DNA from: Bacteroidota bacterium | Lineage (GTDB): Bacteria; Bacteroidota; Ignavibacteria; Palsa-1295 | DNA: 64,000 nt | NCBI GenBank assembly: GCA_018266755.1 | Contig: JAFDZW010000007.1 | Location: 1-64,000 of the forward strand | Direction of reading: 5' to 3' | Shown: piece by piece, positions 17,118 through 26,091 of the stretch | Layout: each line of letters begins with the position of its first letter | Numbering within the stretch: position 1 is the stretch's first letter | Notes under the pieces: generated by a model | Told to the model about the DNA's origin: nothing | Seen by the model: only the letters and a program-made list of their open reading frames with translations | Databases searched by the model: none | Translations under genes and position numbers: made by a program

Positions 17118-17978
17118 GCCGCTCAACTGGTTCGTCTATCATTCATCATCGCCCTCTTCCTTGGCGCCCGGCAGATATGCTCGGCCCAGGTGCTGCATTT
17201 GGAATCCGCCGAATCCAGAGGGCTCGGATCGTCGTCGATCACCTATGCATCATCGGCCGCCCTAACGCTGAACCCCGCACTCGCGGCCGGTGACGGAACG
17301 CACGATATCGAAGTAGGGATAGCACTGACGCCGAACGAGCAAGGACTAAGCGACGCATACACGGCGGCGGTAGAAGGAGTCTATACTGCACGCCCCATCG
17401 GACTGTCGTTTTCCGTCGGAGCATCTCGGTTGGCATATTCCACCGTCTATTCCGATGTCGATGCGATCGCCGGTCTCGCGAAACGGTTCGATCTGGCCCA
17501 AGGACGTAGTGCCGCGATCGGAGCCAGGTTCCGATACGAGTCGCTGACAACAACGCCAGACTATGCTCCCGTGAAGTTCTATCTTCTCGATCTGGGCTTT
17601 ACGTTCGGGATTTCCTCGGAATTCTCGGTCGCTGCAACGGCACTCAACCTCTTCGGAAGCGGGACACGCGACGGGGCCGGAACGGTCGAGGAACGCCCCG
17701 TCGATCTACTCTTTGGAGCCGGATATCGGCCAAGCGACACACCGATCACCCTCAGCGCGACGCTCGAATCGGAGGAGTCGTTCGGAACGACGGTTCATCT
17801 CGGGATATCGTATGCGTTAGTCGATGCACTATCACTGAGCGCAGCAACGACAACCAACTCCGGGACGATCAGCGTCGGAGCCCATTTCAAATACGATCCT
17901 GCATTGATCGACCTCGGTGTTCGCTTCGACCATGCATTCGGATCGATCCTCACGTTCGGTCTGACCGGGCAATGGTAA
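17085..17978 (+). CDS. Outer-membrane beta-barrel protein, PorV/FadL-like (start uncertain)
   Basis: After a signal peptide (core LSFIIALFLGARQICSA) the protein begins with a segment on the pattern ESRGLGSSSITYASSAALTL, then NPALAAG, like the N-termini of PorV/PorQ-type barrels. Alternating beta-strand patterns follow to the end, finishing in FGLTGQW with a terminal aromatic residue. It should be an outer-membrane protein. No ATG exists ahead of the signal core: the GTGs at 17085 and 17094 both sit in the preceding terminator stem-loop, and a CTG lies at 17127. Its stop overlaps the start of the next gene by 7 nt. A T9SS role is possible, given many T9SS cargos here, but is not shown. Confidence 0.7.
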   Translation: MHTVPGSFVVFAAQLVRLSFIIALFLGARQICSAQVLHLESAESRGLGSSSITYASSAALTLNPALAAGDGTHDIEVGIALTPNEQGLSDAYTAAVEGVYTARPIGLSFSVGASRLAYSTVYSDVDAIAGLAKRFDLAQGRSAAIGARFRYESLTTTPDYAPVKFYLLDLGFTFGISSEFSVAATALNLFGSGTRDGAGTVEERPVDLLFGAGYRPSDTPITLSATLESEESFGTTVHLGISYALVDALSLSAATTTNSGTISVGAHFKYDPALIDLGVRFDHAFGSILTFGLTGQW

Positions 17979-19732
17979 CCACTATCTCCATATTGGTCTG
18001 CATTACCGTCTGTATGAGCAGCACGGCAATCGCGCAAGTGATCGATACAACAGACGATGGAAGCAGGCTCATTGAGCTAATCGACCGTCTCGACGATGTC
18101 CCCGATCCAGATGCTATCGCATCCCGCGGTCAGGAGTTGATGGATGAACATCGAACATTCGAGCAAGGAGGGCCGAGTCGGGTCACAGTTCATACACAGA
18201 TGCAACTCAATCCGGCACTGGCCGACAGCAGTGAGTATGTTCGCCACTACTACCGCGGCTCCCCGATCAAGACATCTTCCAGTATCGTCGCGAGAACGGC
18301 TGATGTCGAATTGTCACTTGTCGAAGCAAAGGACCCGGGCGAACCACTGTATTTTGATCATCTCGTCGGCTCACTATCGATCCGAAAACCGATCGATGCG
18401 GGTCCATTTAGCGTCGAACATTTCATCATCGGCAGTTACGGATTGAACTACGGCGAGGGACTTGTATTCGGGAAAGGGTATCCGATCTTTCCCTCGGTAT
18501 CGAATATTTCGGTACGTCGATCCGCAGCAACCATCACGCCGTATCGTTCGACGAGTTCGTACCGGTATTTCAATGGTGCAGCAACAACCGTAGAAGCAGG
18601 TTCATTCTCAATCGATGGATTCTATAGCGATCGAAGTATCGATGCGACGATCGATTCGGGAAGTATCGCATACGTCAGTACGTCAGGCTATCATCGAACA
18701 ACAACCGAATTAGATAGGATGGGAACGACGCAACAAACCGTAGCAGGAGGAGCGCTACGATGGCATTCGCCCGAGGATGTATCGCTTCATCTCCAGCTTG
18801 GAATCGTGGGCTGCGACACGCGGTACGATCTTCCGTTGACGGTCGATACAACTTCCCCGCAGTTCGGCCATGACAATACAAGAGTCCTCTCCGCCTTTTG
18901 TACAGTCCATGACAGCATATTCTACCTCAGTACGGAGATCGGCGCGTCGTTCGTACCGTCGAGAACGACAACTTCGTTCGCCTTGAGTAGTACGATCCGG
19001 CTCGCCAGCCCCTTACTTCTATCGGCCAACGTGCACATCATCCCGCCGGAATACTACTCGCCGTTTCTAGGTACGTTCGGCGCAGCAAGCGATAACGATC
19101 TGCATGAACGAGGCTGCTACCTCGGAGTATCGTATGCTATGTCAAATGTTCTTCAATTGAGGGCGTACTCAACCCTCTCGTTCGAGCACATCGGATCGCC
19201 GGACGTCGGAGCAACGACGCGTTCCGTGGAATCGGCTCTTGGCCTACTCTATGACAACAGCAAACGATCGGTCGATGCCCGGATCCGTTACTCCGTAGCT
19301 ACCGAAACTCCACGCACCTTCAGCGATGGACGGATTCGATACGAAGAACGGCTATCGGGCACAGTGCTGCTTACGCTCCTCGGGCGTATCCGTTCACTCA
19401 GCATTGATGGTGAACGAACAGTTGCATATACAGCCGGTATCGGTGCTACGCTTCGCCCGATGCACGTGCTTTCGTGTTCGGCGTTTATCGAACCATACAC
19501 CGTTCCAACATTCGATGTGCGATTGTACAGTATCGAGCCGGAGATCGGTGACATATTGCCGTTCGTTCCACTGTATGGCAGCGGCACCAGAGTCAAGTTT
19601 GTAGCTGCGCTGAACCTCGACGATCGAATTCACGTCGAGGCAAGTTTCGGTCAATCGGTCTTTTCCTATCCGGCCAATACACCGACTCGTCGTACAACGA
19701 CGATCGCATGCTCGGCCACCGCCCGGCTTTGA
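17972..19732 (+). CDS. Secreted/outer-membrane protein, barrel-like (586 aa)
   Basis: The signal peptide MVTTISILVCITVCMSSTAIA is followed by a short helical segment (LIELIDRLDDVPDPDAIA) and then about 480 residues of alternating polar/hydrophobic strands with many Tyr, Ser and Thr residues, ending in ACSATARL. The layout resembles the Chlorobiota outer-membrane proteins that carry an N-terminal helical or helix-hairpin-helix region before a barrel, but no clear hairpin-helix motif is present. It overlaps the preceding barrel gene by 7 nt and is probably co-translated with it. Function unknown. Confidence 0.7.
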   Translation: MVTTISILVCITVCMSSTAIAQVIDTTDDGSRLIELIDRLDDVPDPDAIASRGQELMDEHRTFEQGGPSRVTVHTQMQLNPALADSSEYVRHYYRGSPIKTSSSIVARTADVELSLVEAKDPGEPLYFDHLVGSLSIRKPIDAGPFSVEHFIIGSYGLNYGEGLVFGKGYPIFPSVSNISVRRSAATITPYRSTSSYRYFNGAATTVEAGSFSIDGFYSDRSIDATIDSGSIAYVSTSGYHRTTTELDRMGTTQQTVAGGALRWHSPEDVSLHLQLGIVGCDTRYDLPLTVDTTSPQFGHDNTRVLSAFCTVHDSIFYLSTEIGASFVPSRTTTSFALSSTIRLASPLLLSANVHIIPPEYYSPFLGTFGAASDNDLHERGCYLGVSYAMSNVLQLRAYSTLSFEHIGSPDVGATTRSVESALGLLYDNSKRSVDARIRYSVATETPRTFSDGRIRYEERLSGTVLLTLLGRIRSLSIDGERTVAYTAGIGATLRPMHVLSCSAFIEPYTVPTFDVRLYSIEPEIGDILPFVPLYGSGTRVKFVAALNLDDRIHVEASFGQSVFSYPANTPTRRTTTIACSATARL

Positions 19733-19803
19733 ATCCGGCACTTCTGCCCGAACGCTTTGGCAGATGCCAACTGTTACTTGCAAGTTATACATCAGAACAC
19801 CCG

Positions 19804-20562
19804 ATGACTTCATACCGCAACAGCACCATACTGCTCATACTGCTTCTGGCCTCGATCAGCGCCTCGGCTCAACCGATGTCCCCGGTTCCACCGCCGCGCG
19901 AGCCGATGTATCATGGTGCCCCGCCCATTCCTCCGTTCGCGTTCAATTTGTCAGAAATGAAGTTCGGTGCGCAAGGTATTGGCGTTCAGTCGTGCATGTA
20001 CGTACAGATCACAAATACGGCCGCCGTACCACAAGTCATCAAGAAATTATATGTCGTCGACGGTAAGGATTACTCAATCCCATCGCCGTCACAGCAAATG
20101 CTGCCAATCACTGTTCCGCAGACGAGCAACGTCACGATCAGTGTCTGTTTTAAGCCGACAACACCTGGAGATCATAACACGAACCTCACGATGGTGACCG
20201 ATAGAGACTCGATCGTCCTACCGATTCAGGGAAAGGGCCTTAAAGCGGAGGATCTTGCAAAGATGCCGAAAGTGGGGTTGACCATCGAAGAACCGAAGAA
20301 GCACTCGAAGCAATGGGTGTTCCGACTTCGTCTCCTTGCGCAGTCCCGCGTGACCATGCAGGTCTTCGATGCGCTTGGAATGTTGGTCCAAACGTATTCG
20401 ATGAACGATATCAAACAGGAAGGCGTCTTCGAACAGACTTTTGAAGGACTTGATAAAGGCCGCTTGCCGCTCCCGTCAGGAACGTATTATGTTCGTTGTG
20501 TCGTGGACGAAGTAGCACGCAACAATCCGCAGATCTATACAAAGACCATCACCATCAAGTAA
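19804..20562 (+). CDS. Secreted protein with ASH/DUF1573-like Ig domain and T9SS-like tail
   Basis: The start giving MTSYRNSTILLILLLASISA as signal peptide is preferred over the upstream in-frame ATG at 19708, which overlaps the previous gene. Residues about 48-145 form a choice-of-anchor/ASH-like Ig domain (FNLSEMKFG, VCFKPTTPGDH, IVLPIQGKGL). The last ~90 residues (VTMQVFDALGMLVQTYSM, LPSGTYYVRC, TKTITIK) resemble a type IX sorting domain. It is exported. It follows the two barrel genes on the same strand and ends only 8 bp from the convergent der gene. Confidence 0.75.
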   Translation: MTSYRNSTILLILLLASISASAQPMSPVPPPREPMYHGAPPIPPFAFNLSEMKFGAQGIGVQSCMYVQITNTAAVPQVIKKLYVVDGKDYSIPSPSQQMLPITVPQTSNVTISVCFKPTTPGDHNTNLTMVTDRDSIVLPIQGKGLKAEDLAKMPKVGLTIEEPKKHSKQWVFRLRLLAQSRVTMQVFDALGMLVQTYSMNDIKQEGVFEQTFEGLDKGRLPLPSGTYYVRCVVDEVARNNPQIYTKTITIK

Positions 20563-20570
20563 TCCTGTAG

Positions 20571-21878
20571 CTACTTCCGACGGAAGATTAGCGAGACGGG
20601 CACGCCCGAAAACCCGTAATGTTCGCGAAGCTGTCGCTCGACAAAACGTTTGTAGCTTTCAGGAATCAGATCGGGAAAATTCGAGAACAGCGCAAAGACC
20701 GGCGGTTCCGTTTTTACTTGCGTAATATAATTGATACGAAGATCGTGCCCCTGTACTGCAGGCGGCGGCGTTCGTTCAATATCCGCCAACAAATCTGTGT
20801 TCAGCGCCGAAGTACCGATACGCTTCTTCCGATCTTCATACACTTTGAGCGCTAACTCCAGTGGTTTTGTGTGACGTTGATGCGTCACGGCGCTGATAAA
20901 GACGACAGGGACGAAGTCCGCAGTCTTCAGCATTTCGTGGACCGACTTCTCAAATTGTGCAGCCGTGTTCGTCTCCTTTTCGACAAGATCCCATTTATTC
21001 ACGACAAGAATGACTCCCTTGCGAGCATCGATCACGTCGTTGAGAATACGCGCATCCTGCTTCGTGACACCCTGTGTCGCGTCGACAAGCACGAGCGCGA
21101 CGTCGCATTCTTCGATCGCTTTCATTGTACGTACGATCGAATAGAGCTCGAGAGCATCGTCGACATACTTCTTGCGTCGGATACCTGCCGTGTCGATTAA
21201 CGTAATCGACTGCCCATAATACGTGTACGTCGTATGGATCGAATCTCGTGTCGTACCGGCAATCGGCGTAACGATCGCACGTTCTTCGCCGATGAGTGCA
21301 TTCAGATAGCTGGACTTCCCGACATTCGGCTTCCCGACAATCGCCAGTTTCATATTAGCCGATTCCGTCTCCGCTTCTTGTGGGGGAAGCAGTTTCAGTA
21401 ACTCGTCAAGGAAATCGCCGACACCGCGGCCATTGATGGCACTCGACGTATACGGTTCGCCCAGTCCGAGTTCGTAAAATTCCGTACGGAAACTTTCTCG
21501 TTCGGCATTATCGGCCTTGTTCGTGATGAGCATTACGGGTTTGCCCGAACGACGGAGAATATTGGCAACTTCGGAATCGAGCGGGTGTACGCCGGCCGTC
21601 ACATCGACCACGAAGAGAATGACAGCCGCCTCCGTGATGGCGATCTCGGCCTGCTTGCGGATGCCGCGTTCAAAAATGTCTTCTGACTCCGGCACAATAC
21701 CACCGGTATCGACGATCAAAAAATCTCGTCCGGCCCAATCGGCTTTGGAGTAGATGCGGTCGCGCGTCACGCCGGAAATGGATTCCGTAATAGCGCGGCG
21801 TTCGCCGACAAGGCGGTTAAAGAGCGTCGATTTGCCCACATTTGGGCGTCCGACGATCGCGACTAAGGGTAGCGGCAT
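20571..21878 (-). CDS. der: GTPase Der (EngA), 50S ribosome assembly
   Basis: Two tandem Era-like GTPase domains are present. The first has GRPNVGKS at residues 10-17, DTGG and NKAD; the second has GKPNVGKS near residue 180, DTAG and NKWD. A KH-like C-terminal domain follows and ends in a basic FRRK. At 435 aa it has the normal length of Der, which acts in maturation of the large ribosomal subunit. It is a single core gene on the minus strand with conventional composition, convergent with the secreted-protein gene. Confidence 0.97.
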   Translation of the reverse strand: MPLPLVAIVGRPNVGKSTLFNRLVGERRAITESISGVTRDRIYSKADWAGRDFLIVDTGGIVPESEDIFERGIRKQAEIAITEAAVILFVVDVTAGVHPLDSEVANILRRSGKPVMLITNKADNAERESFRTEFYELGLGEPYTSSAINGRGVGDFLDELLKLLPPQEAETESANMKLAIVGKPNVGKSSYLNALIGEERAIVTPIAGTTRDSIHTTYTYYGQSITLIDTAGIRRKKYVDDALELYSIVRTMKAIEECDVALVLVDATQGVTKQDARILNDVIDARKGVILVVNKWDLVEKETNTAAQFEKSVHEMLKTADFVPVVFISAVTHQRHTKPLELALKVYEDRKKRIGTSALNTDLLADIERTPPPAVQGHDLRINYITQVKTEPPVFALFSNFPDLIPESYKRFVERQLREHYGFSGVPVSLIFRRK

Positions 21879-22004
21879 CGTTCGTTTTGTCTCGTGAGCC
21901 TGTAGAACGCCGAAATCAGGCTTCCGATTACCACGAATGTTCTCCCCTACCCCAATTGTTCTGAACGTATATTATCATAGAAGTTCAGGAGCACCACCGA
22001 CCAC

Positions 22005-23357
22005 ATGATCATTCTGTACATACTCCTTGGCGTCGCATTAGGGTTGGCCATTGGCTATTTCGCGTTTCAATCGAAAGAAACTGGCGATGTCACTGCCGCA
22101 CTTCGCGATACCGAGACAAAGCTCGCCCAAGCCCAAGGTCAACTCGCGGAATCGGAGAAGATGCGTGCCGTCGCCGCCGATCGTCTGCAGCAACTCGAAC
22201 GCGACCGCACCGAATTGCGAACGGAACTGGAGCATGAACGCGGACAACTGCGTACCCATGCAGCAGACATTGCTCGACTGCAAGAAACGCTTCGTGCCAG
22301 CGAGGATAGCTTTCAAAAACTCGAGCAATCGAGCGAGCAAATGCGGGATCAGTTACGCTCTCAATTCGAGAACCTCGCCAATCGCATCCTCGAAGAGAAG
22401 ACCGACAAGTTTACCAAGCTCAATCAATCGCAGCTCGAAACAATCCTCAACCCGCTGCAATCGAAGCTTAAGGAGTTCGAGGCCAAAGTTGACCAGACCT
22501 ATCGCATCGAAGCGGCCGAACGCAACTCACTTAAAGGTGAGATCCTGAAGCTTACCGAACTCAACAAGCAGATCAGCGACGAAGCAGCGAACTTGACGCG
22601 AGCACTCAAAGGCGATACGAAGAAGCAAGGCAACTGGGGTGAGCTGATTCTTGAGAAGGTGCTGGAGTATTCCGGGCTTCGCAAGGACGAGGAGTACGTG
22701 CTGCAAGAGAGTCATACCTCCGACGATGGCCGCAGGCAACAGCCCGATGTGATCGTCAAACTACCCGAAGGCAAGCACATCATCATCGACTCGAAGGTCT
22801 CGCTCATCGCATACGATCGCTTCGTCGCCGCCGAAACCGACACCGACCGCGACAGTGCGATCGCCGAGCACGTCGCATCGGTGCGCTCACATATCAAAGG
22901 CTTATCGGAAAAGAACTACCCTGGCCTTGGCTCGCTCAACGCCCCAGACTTCACGCTGCTGTTCATGCCGATAGAATCCTCCTTCGGCCTTGCAGTGCAG
23001 GCAGATGCCGACTTGTTCACCTATGCCTGGGAGCGCAAGATTGTGATCGTCAGTCCGTCAACGCTGCTCGCAACGCTTCGCACGATCGCTTCAATTTGGA
23101 AGCAAGAGCGACAAACGAAGAACGCGCTCGATATCGCAGACCAGGCCGGCAAGATGTACGACAAGCTCGTCGGTTTCGTCGAAGACCTCATCGCCGTCGG
23201 TAAGAAGATGGACGATGCAAAGAAGAGCTACACCGACGCAATGGGCAAACTCCACAGCGGCACCGGCAACCTCGTCCGCCGCGCAGAACAAATGAAAGAG
23301 CTCGGCATCAAAGCCTCGAAGCAACTTCCGCCGTCGCTGCTGGACCGAGCGGAGTAA
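22005..23357 (+). CDS. rmuC: RmuC family protein (DNA recombination limiting factor)
   Basis: An N-terminal transmembrane helix (MIILYILLGVALGLAIGYFA) is followed by a long coiled coil (about 30-190) and the RmuC nuclease-like domain. Family landmarks are KQGNWGELILEKVLE, then the PDVIV / IIIDSKVSL stretch (conserved Asp and Lys as in restriction-endonuclease folds) and PSTLLATLRTIA. The length of 450 aa is typical. RmuC limits inversions between short inverted repeats in E. coli; its biochemical activity is less certain. It is transcribed away from der. Confidence 0.95.
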   Translation: MIILYILLGVALGLAIGYFAFQSKETGDVTAALRDTETKLAQAQGQLAESEKMRAVAADRLQQLERDRTELRTELEHERGQLRTHAADIARLQETLRASEDSFQKLEQSSEQMRDQLRSQFENLANRILEEKTDKFTKLNQSQLETILNPLQSKLKEFEAKVDQTYRIEAAERNSLKGEILKLTELNKQISDEAANLTRALKGDTKKQGNWGELILEKVLEYSGLRKDEEYVLQESHTSDDGRRQQPDVIVKLPEGKHIIIDSKVSLIAYDRFVAAETDTDRDSAIAEHVASVRSHIKGLSEKNYPGLGSLNAPDFTLLFMPIESSFGLAVQADADLFTYAWERKIVIVSPSTLLATLRTIASIWKQERQTKNALDIADQAGKMYDKLVGFVEDLIAVGKKMDDAKKSYTDAMGKLHSGTGNLVRRAEQMKELGIKASKQLPPSLLDRAE

Positions 23358-23375
23358 GTTGGTGAGATCGAGGGA

Positions 23376-25187
23376 CTATCGAACCAACACCTGCTTTTTG
23401 ACGCGCATGGTCTCACCCATCGATACTTCGATCAAGTAAACACCGTCGGCGATCTGACCAGTGTTGACCTCCGCTACAGTCTCGCCGGCAGACGCATCGA
23501 CCTCTGACGTTGCTACGATCGCACCAAGAATATTGCGAAGCCGAATGCTGCAATGACCACTCTTCGGACTGACGAACGAGACTCGCACATTTGAACCGTC
23601 AGGTATAACCGAAATGCTCATATCGCCGTCTTCGATCGTTGGGTGCTCATGCACCGCTGCCGGTGGTACCTTCTTCGAACCGTAGATCACGCCGACCAGA
23701 CCATGGTAGTCACCACTCGCAACTTCCGCGTTGCTCACGAACGACGGAACACTAAAAATGATATCGCTCAGGCCATCTTGGTTCGCATCCAAGCTGCTGA
23801 CTCCCCAAATAGCTCGTGAGTTGCCGATGCCAAGATACATATCTACCTTGTCATCAAGCGCCGTACCCATCTCGTAGACGAACGCAAGCGAGGCGGCATT
23901 GCCGAGACTGGCATCGACGAACAGCGCGTGATTCCCCGTCCCATTGATGTCACCGACATCGACGTATTGCTGTGGGAAATCGGCAGGGCCGAAGAGAAAG
24001 TCGTCGTAGTAACCGGGTGGGTGCAGTTCAAAGTCTGAGCTATCGAGATAGATACGATGCTTCCCAAAGTCTTTCCCTCCTCGGAAGAAGTAGATCGACG
24101 GCGTTCCGGGACGACTCTTACGTTGCAGCGCCGCAAGCAGATCAACGCTGTGATCGCTGCTGTCACGCGGAAATGCGACTGCCGTATGGACTCCGTCGAA
24201 ATAGAACGGTACGTATCGAACCCCATACGCGGAGTCCTCCAAATCCGGATTCTGCCATCTGGTGAACACTGTATCTTCTCGCAACGCCCGTGCGAAGCCT
24301 GCGAGGGAAAAGTGTCCATCATTCGCGTAGAAAAACGCGTTGCCTGCACGGTTGAAAGCTATGTAGTCGTCTCGTCCCGTGCCTCGATAATCGGCTTGGA
24401 CACCCCAGAACCCTTCCCCCTCTTCCAAAGCAGTGACAGCATCCACGACGCAGAATGAATCCACGTACTTATACTTATACGGATCTTTCATCGCACTGTC
24501 AACTATCCACGGACTACCATGAATGATGCCAAGGTAGACGGAGTCATGTGATGATGTATGAGTCCCGGTAAGCCTCACTCCGATCACAATATCATCTAAA
24601 GAGTCCGTTGAAAAATGACCGATGTAGGGAGTTAACATCCTGTCCGGCGCATAGACCATCGAGTCCCGAACAATTGCGTGAGTAAACCCAAGAGTAATCA
24701 CCCGACTCGTATCATACTCCCCAACTGAGTCGGCGAGATAGAGAAAGATGGATTGACCACCAAGCACAACGGCATCCGTCAGCGTTCGTGAACGGAAATG
24801 CCCAAATTGTAAGAAGTCAACTCCGTTGAAATCCAGCCGCTCCGTGCGATGGGAGAGCTTGTGCATGTTTAGCTTCCCAACGATATCAACTGCATCGGCG
24901 AAGATCGGATCGAGGAGCTTTACGGTATCAGGTGGCGGGTTCATTCCCCCGATCAACAGTCGACGAGGCGATCCGCTGCGGCCCTCTGGAATACCCATCA
25001 AGATACGCCCAAGCATCTGGCCGGGGTTGCTCGTATAGAGTGTGTCGATCTCTTTTGGGTTACCGAGCCTCGGTTGGTAGCACTCTGCATCGAAGGCTGG
25101 AGATTGAACTTGTGCATGAGTCGGCATAGCCGAGATCGTACCCAGCAGCAACAATACGCAGACTCGGAGGAGATGACGATGGCTCAT
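23376..25187 (-). CDS. Secreted FG-GAP/VCBS-like protein with T9SS sorting domain
   Basis: The start giving MSHRHLLRVCVLLLLGTISA is chosen because it yields a signal peptide. The body (603 aa in all) has integrin-like FG-GAP features: repeated short Asp/Gly-rich calcium-loop-like segments such as DINGTGNHALF and DANQDGLSDIIFS. The C-terminal ~75 residues (CSIRLRNILGAIVATS, ADGVYLIEVS, KKQVLVR) are a type IX sorting domain. It is probably a surface or released protein binding ligands or matrix. The ATG lies 3 nt behind the 3' end of tRNA-Leu on the same strand, so no room is left for a separate leader. Confidence 0.85.
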   Translation of the reverse strand: MSHRHLLRVCVLLLLGTISAMPTHAQVQSPAFDAECYQPRLGNPKEIDTLYTSNPGQMLGRILMGIPEGRSGSPRRLLIGGMNPPPDTVKLLDPIFADAVDIVGKLNMHKLSHRTERLDFNGVDFLQFGHFRSRTLTDAVVLGGQSIFLYLADSVGEYDTSRVITLGFTHAIVRDSMVYAPDRMLTPYIGHFSTDSLDDIVIGVRLTGTHTSSHDSVYLGIIHGSPWIVDSAMKDPYKYKYVDSFCVVDAVTALEEGEGFWGVQADYRGTGRDDYIAFNRAGNAFFYANDGHFSLAGFARALREDTVFTRWQNPDLEDSAYGVRYVPFYFDGVHTAVAFPRDSSDHSVDLLAALQRKSRPGTPSIYFFRGGKDFGKHRIYLDSSDFELHPPGYYDDFLFGPADFPQQYVDVGDINGTGNHALFVDASLGNAASLAFVYEMGTALDDKVDMYLGIGNSRAIWGVSSLDANQDGLSDIIFSVPSFVSNAEVASGDYHGLVGVIYGSKKVPPAAVHEHPTIEDGDMSISVIPDGSNVRVSFVSPKSGHCSIRLRNILGAIVATSEVDASAGETVAEVNTGQIADGVYLIEVSMGETMRVKKQVLVR

Positions 25188-25190
25188 GCG

Positions 25191-25276
25191 TACCGATGGC
25201 CGGACTCGAACCGGCACGTCCTTTACAGGACAACGGATTTTAAGTCCGTTGCGTCTACCTATTCCGCCACATCGGC
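25191..25276 (-). tRNA. tRNA-Leu (anticodon TAA)
   Basis: Read on the minus strand, the acceptor arm GCCGATG pairs with CATCGGT (one G-U), with discriminator A. The D-arm, the anticodon stem-loop ACGGACTTAAAATCCGT, a long variable arm (TGTCCTGTAAAGGACG) and the T-arm GCCGGTTCGAGTCCGGC are all present. The long variable arm and the TAA anticodon fit leucine. The CCA end is not encoded. Confidence 0.95.
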
Positions 25277-25405
25277 GCCTGCTGCTTGCGTAGGCGTCAG
25301 TCTAACCGACCTGCGTAGGGGGGCGTTCCCCCACCTACTGCACATACGTGCAACTTTCGATCACGAATTCGTAGAGCACTTATCGTAGCGCAACTAAACA
25401 CTATC

Positions 25406-25945
25406 ATGGCGTCACCACGCAACACCATTCTCTATATTGCCGCCAGCCTTGATGGCTTCATCGCCCCGCCAGATGATAGTCTTGATTGGCTTTCCGCCGT
25501 CGCCCGCGAGGGCGAGGACTACGGATACTTCTCGTTCTACGAAACGGTGGACACGCTCATCGTCGGCCGACGAACGTATGATATCGCCTCGCGCTTCGAG
25601 GGCGGCTTCCCCCATGCGAAGAAGGAGTGCTACGTCATTACGTCCAAGCCGCAGCCCGCACAGGGGTCGGTACAGTTCTATTCCGGCGATCTTCGGGCGC
25701 TCGTTGCTTCGCTGAAGTCGCACGAAGGCGGGACGATCTTCATCGACGGCGGTGCAGGCGTGGTGAACTCCATGCTCAAAGACGATCTCATCGATGAGTT
25801 CGTGATCTCGACGATACCGGTGCTGCTCGGCAGCGGCATACGGCTCTTCGGCGAAGATAATCCGAAGTTGCCGTTGCGACTGGTCTCGAGCAAGGCGTAC
25901 GAGTCGGGGTTGGTACAATCACGGTATCAACGTGTAAGAGGATGA
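25406..25945 (+). CDS. Dihydrofolate-reductase-fold protein (RibD C-terminal-like)
   Basis: The 179-aa protein matches the stand-alone RibD-C/DHFR-like family (YyaP/YwjB type). It has an N-terminal ILYIAASLDGFIAPPDDSLD, a VDTLIVGRRTYD strand-helix that would contact NADPH, IFIDGGAGVVNSML and DEFVISTIPVLLGSGIRLF. It is cytoplasmic and predicted to be an NAD(P)H-dependent reductase; the substrate is unknown. It stands alone after the tRNA, with a palindromic repeat behind it. Confidence 0.9.
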   Translation: MASPRNTILYIAASLDGFIAPPDDSLDWLSAVAREGEDYGYFSFYETVDTLIVGRRTYDIASRFEGGFPHAKKECYVITSKPQPAQGSVQFYSGDLRALVASLKSHEGGTIFIDGGAGVVNSMLKDDLIDEFVISTIPVLLGSGIRLFGEDNPKLPLRLVSSKAYESGLVQSRYQRVRG

Positions 25946-25954
25946 ATTACCCTA

Positions 25955-26070
25955 TGTCATTGCGAGGAAGCCGCATTGGCGGCGACGAAGCAATCTGAGA
26001 ACTTAATTGGGAGACCAACCTCGAGTGTTTAGATTGCTTCGTCGTTGCTGCGCAACTCCTCGCAATGACA
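25955..26070. repeat. Palindromic repeat, second family
   Basis: The ends TGTCATTGCGAGG and CCTCGCAATGACA are perfect inverted repeats, with inner GCGACGAAGCAATCT and AGATTGCTTCGTCG arms. It is an intergenic element of about 116 bp that can fold over its full length. Its internal sequence differs from the GTCATTCTGA family, though both open with GTCATT. Confidence 0.8.
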
Positions 26071-26091
26071 TTGGTAGTATGACGGCATAAT

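Noticed and set aside
19708-19803. N-terminal extension of the ASH-domain protein
   Set aside because: The extension would place a signal peptide 32 residues inside the protein and lies mostly within the preceding gene; the ATG at 19804 is the better start.
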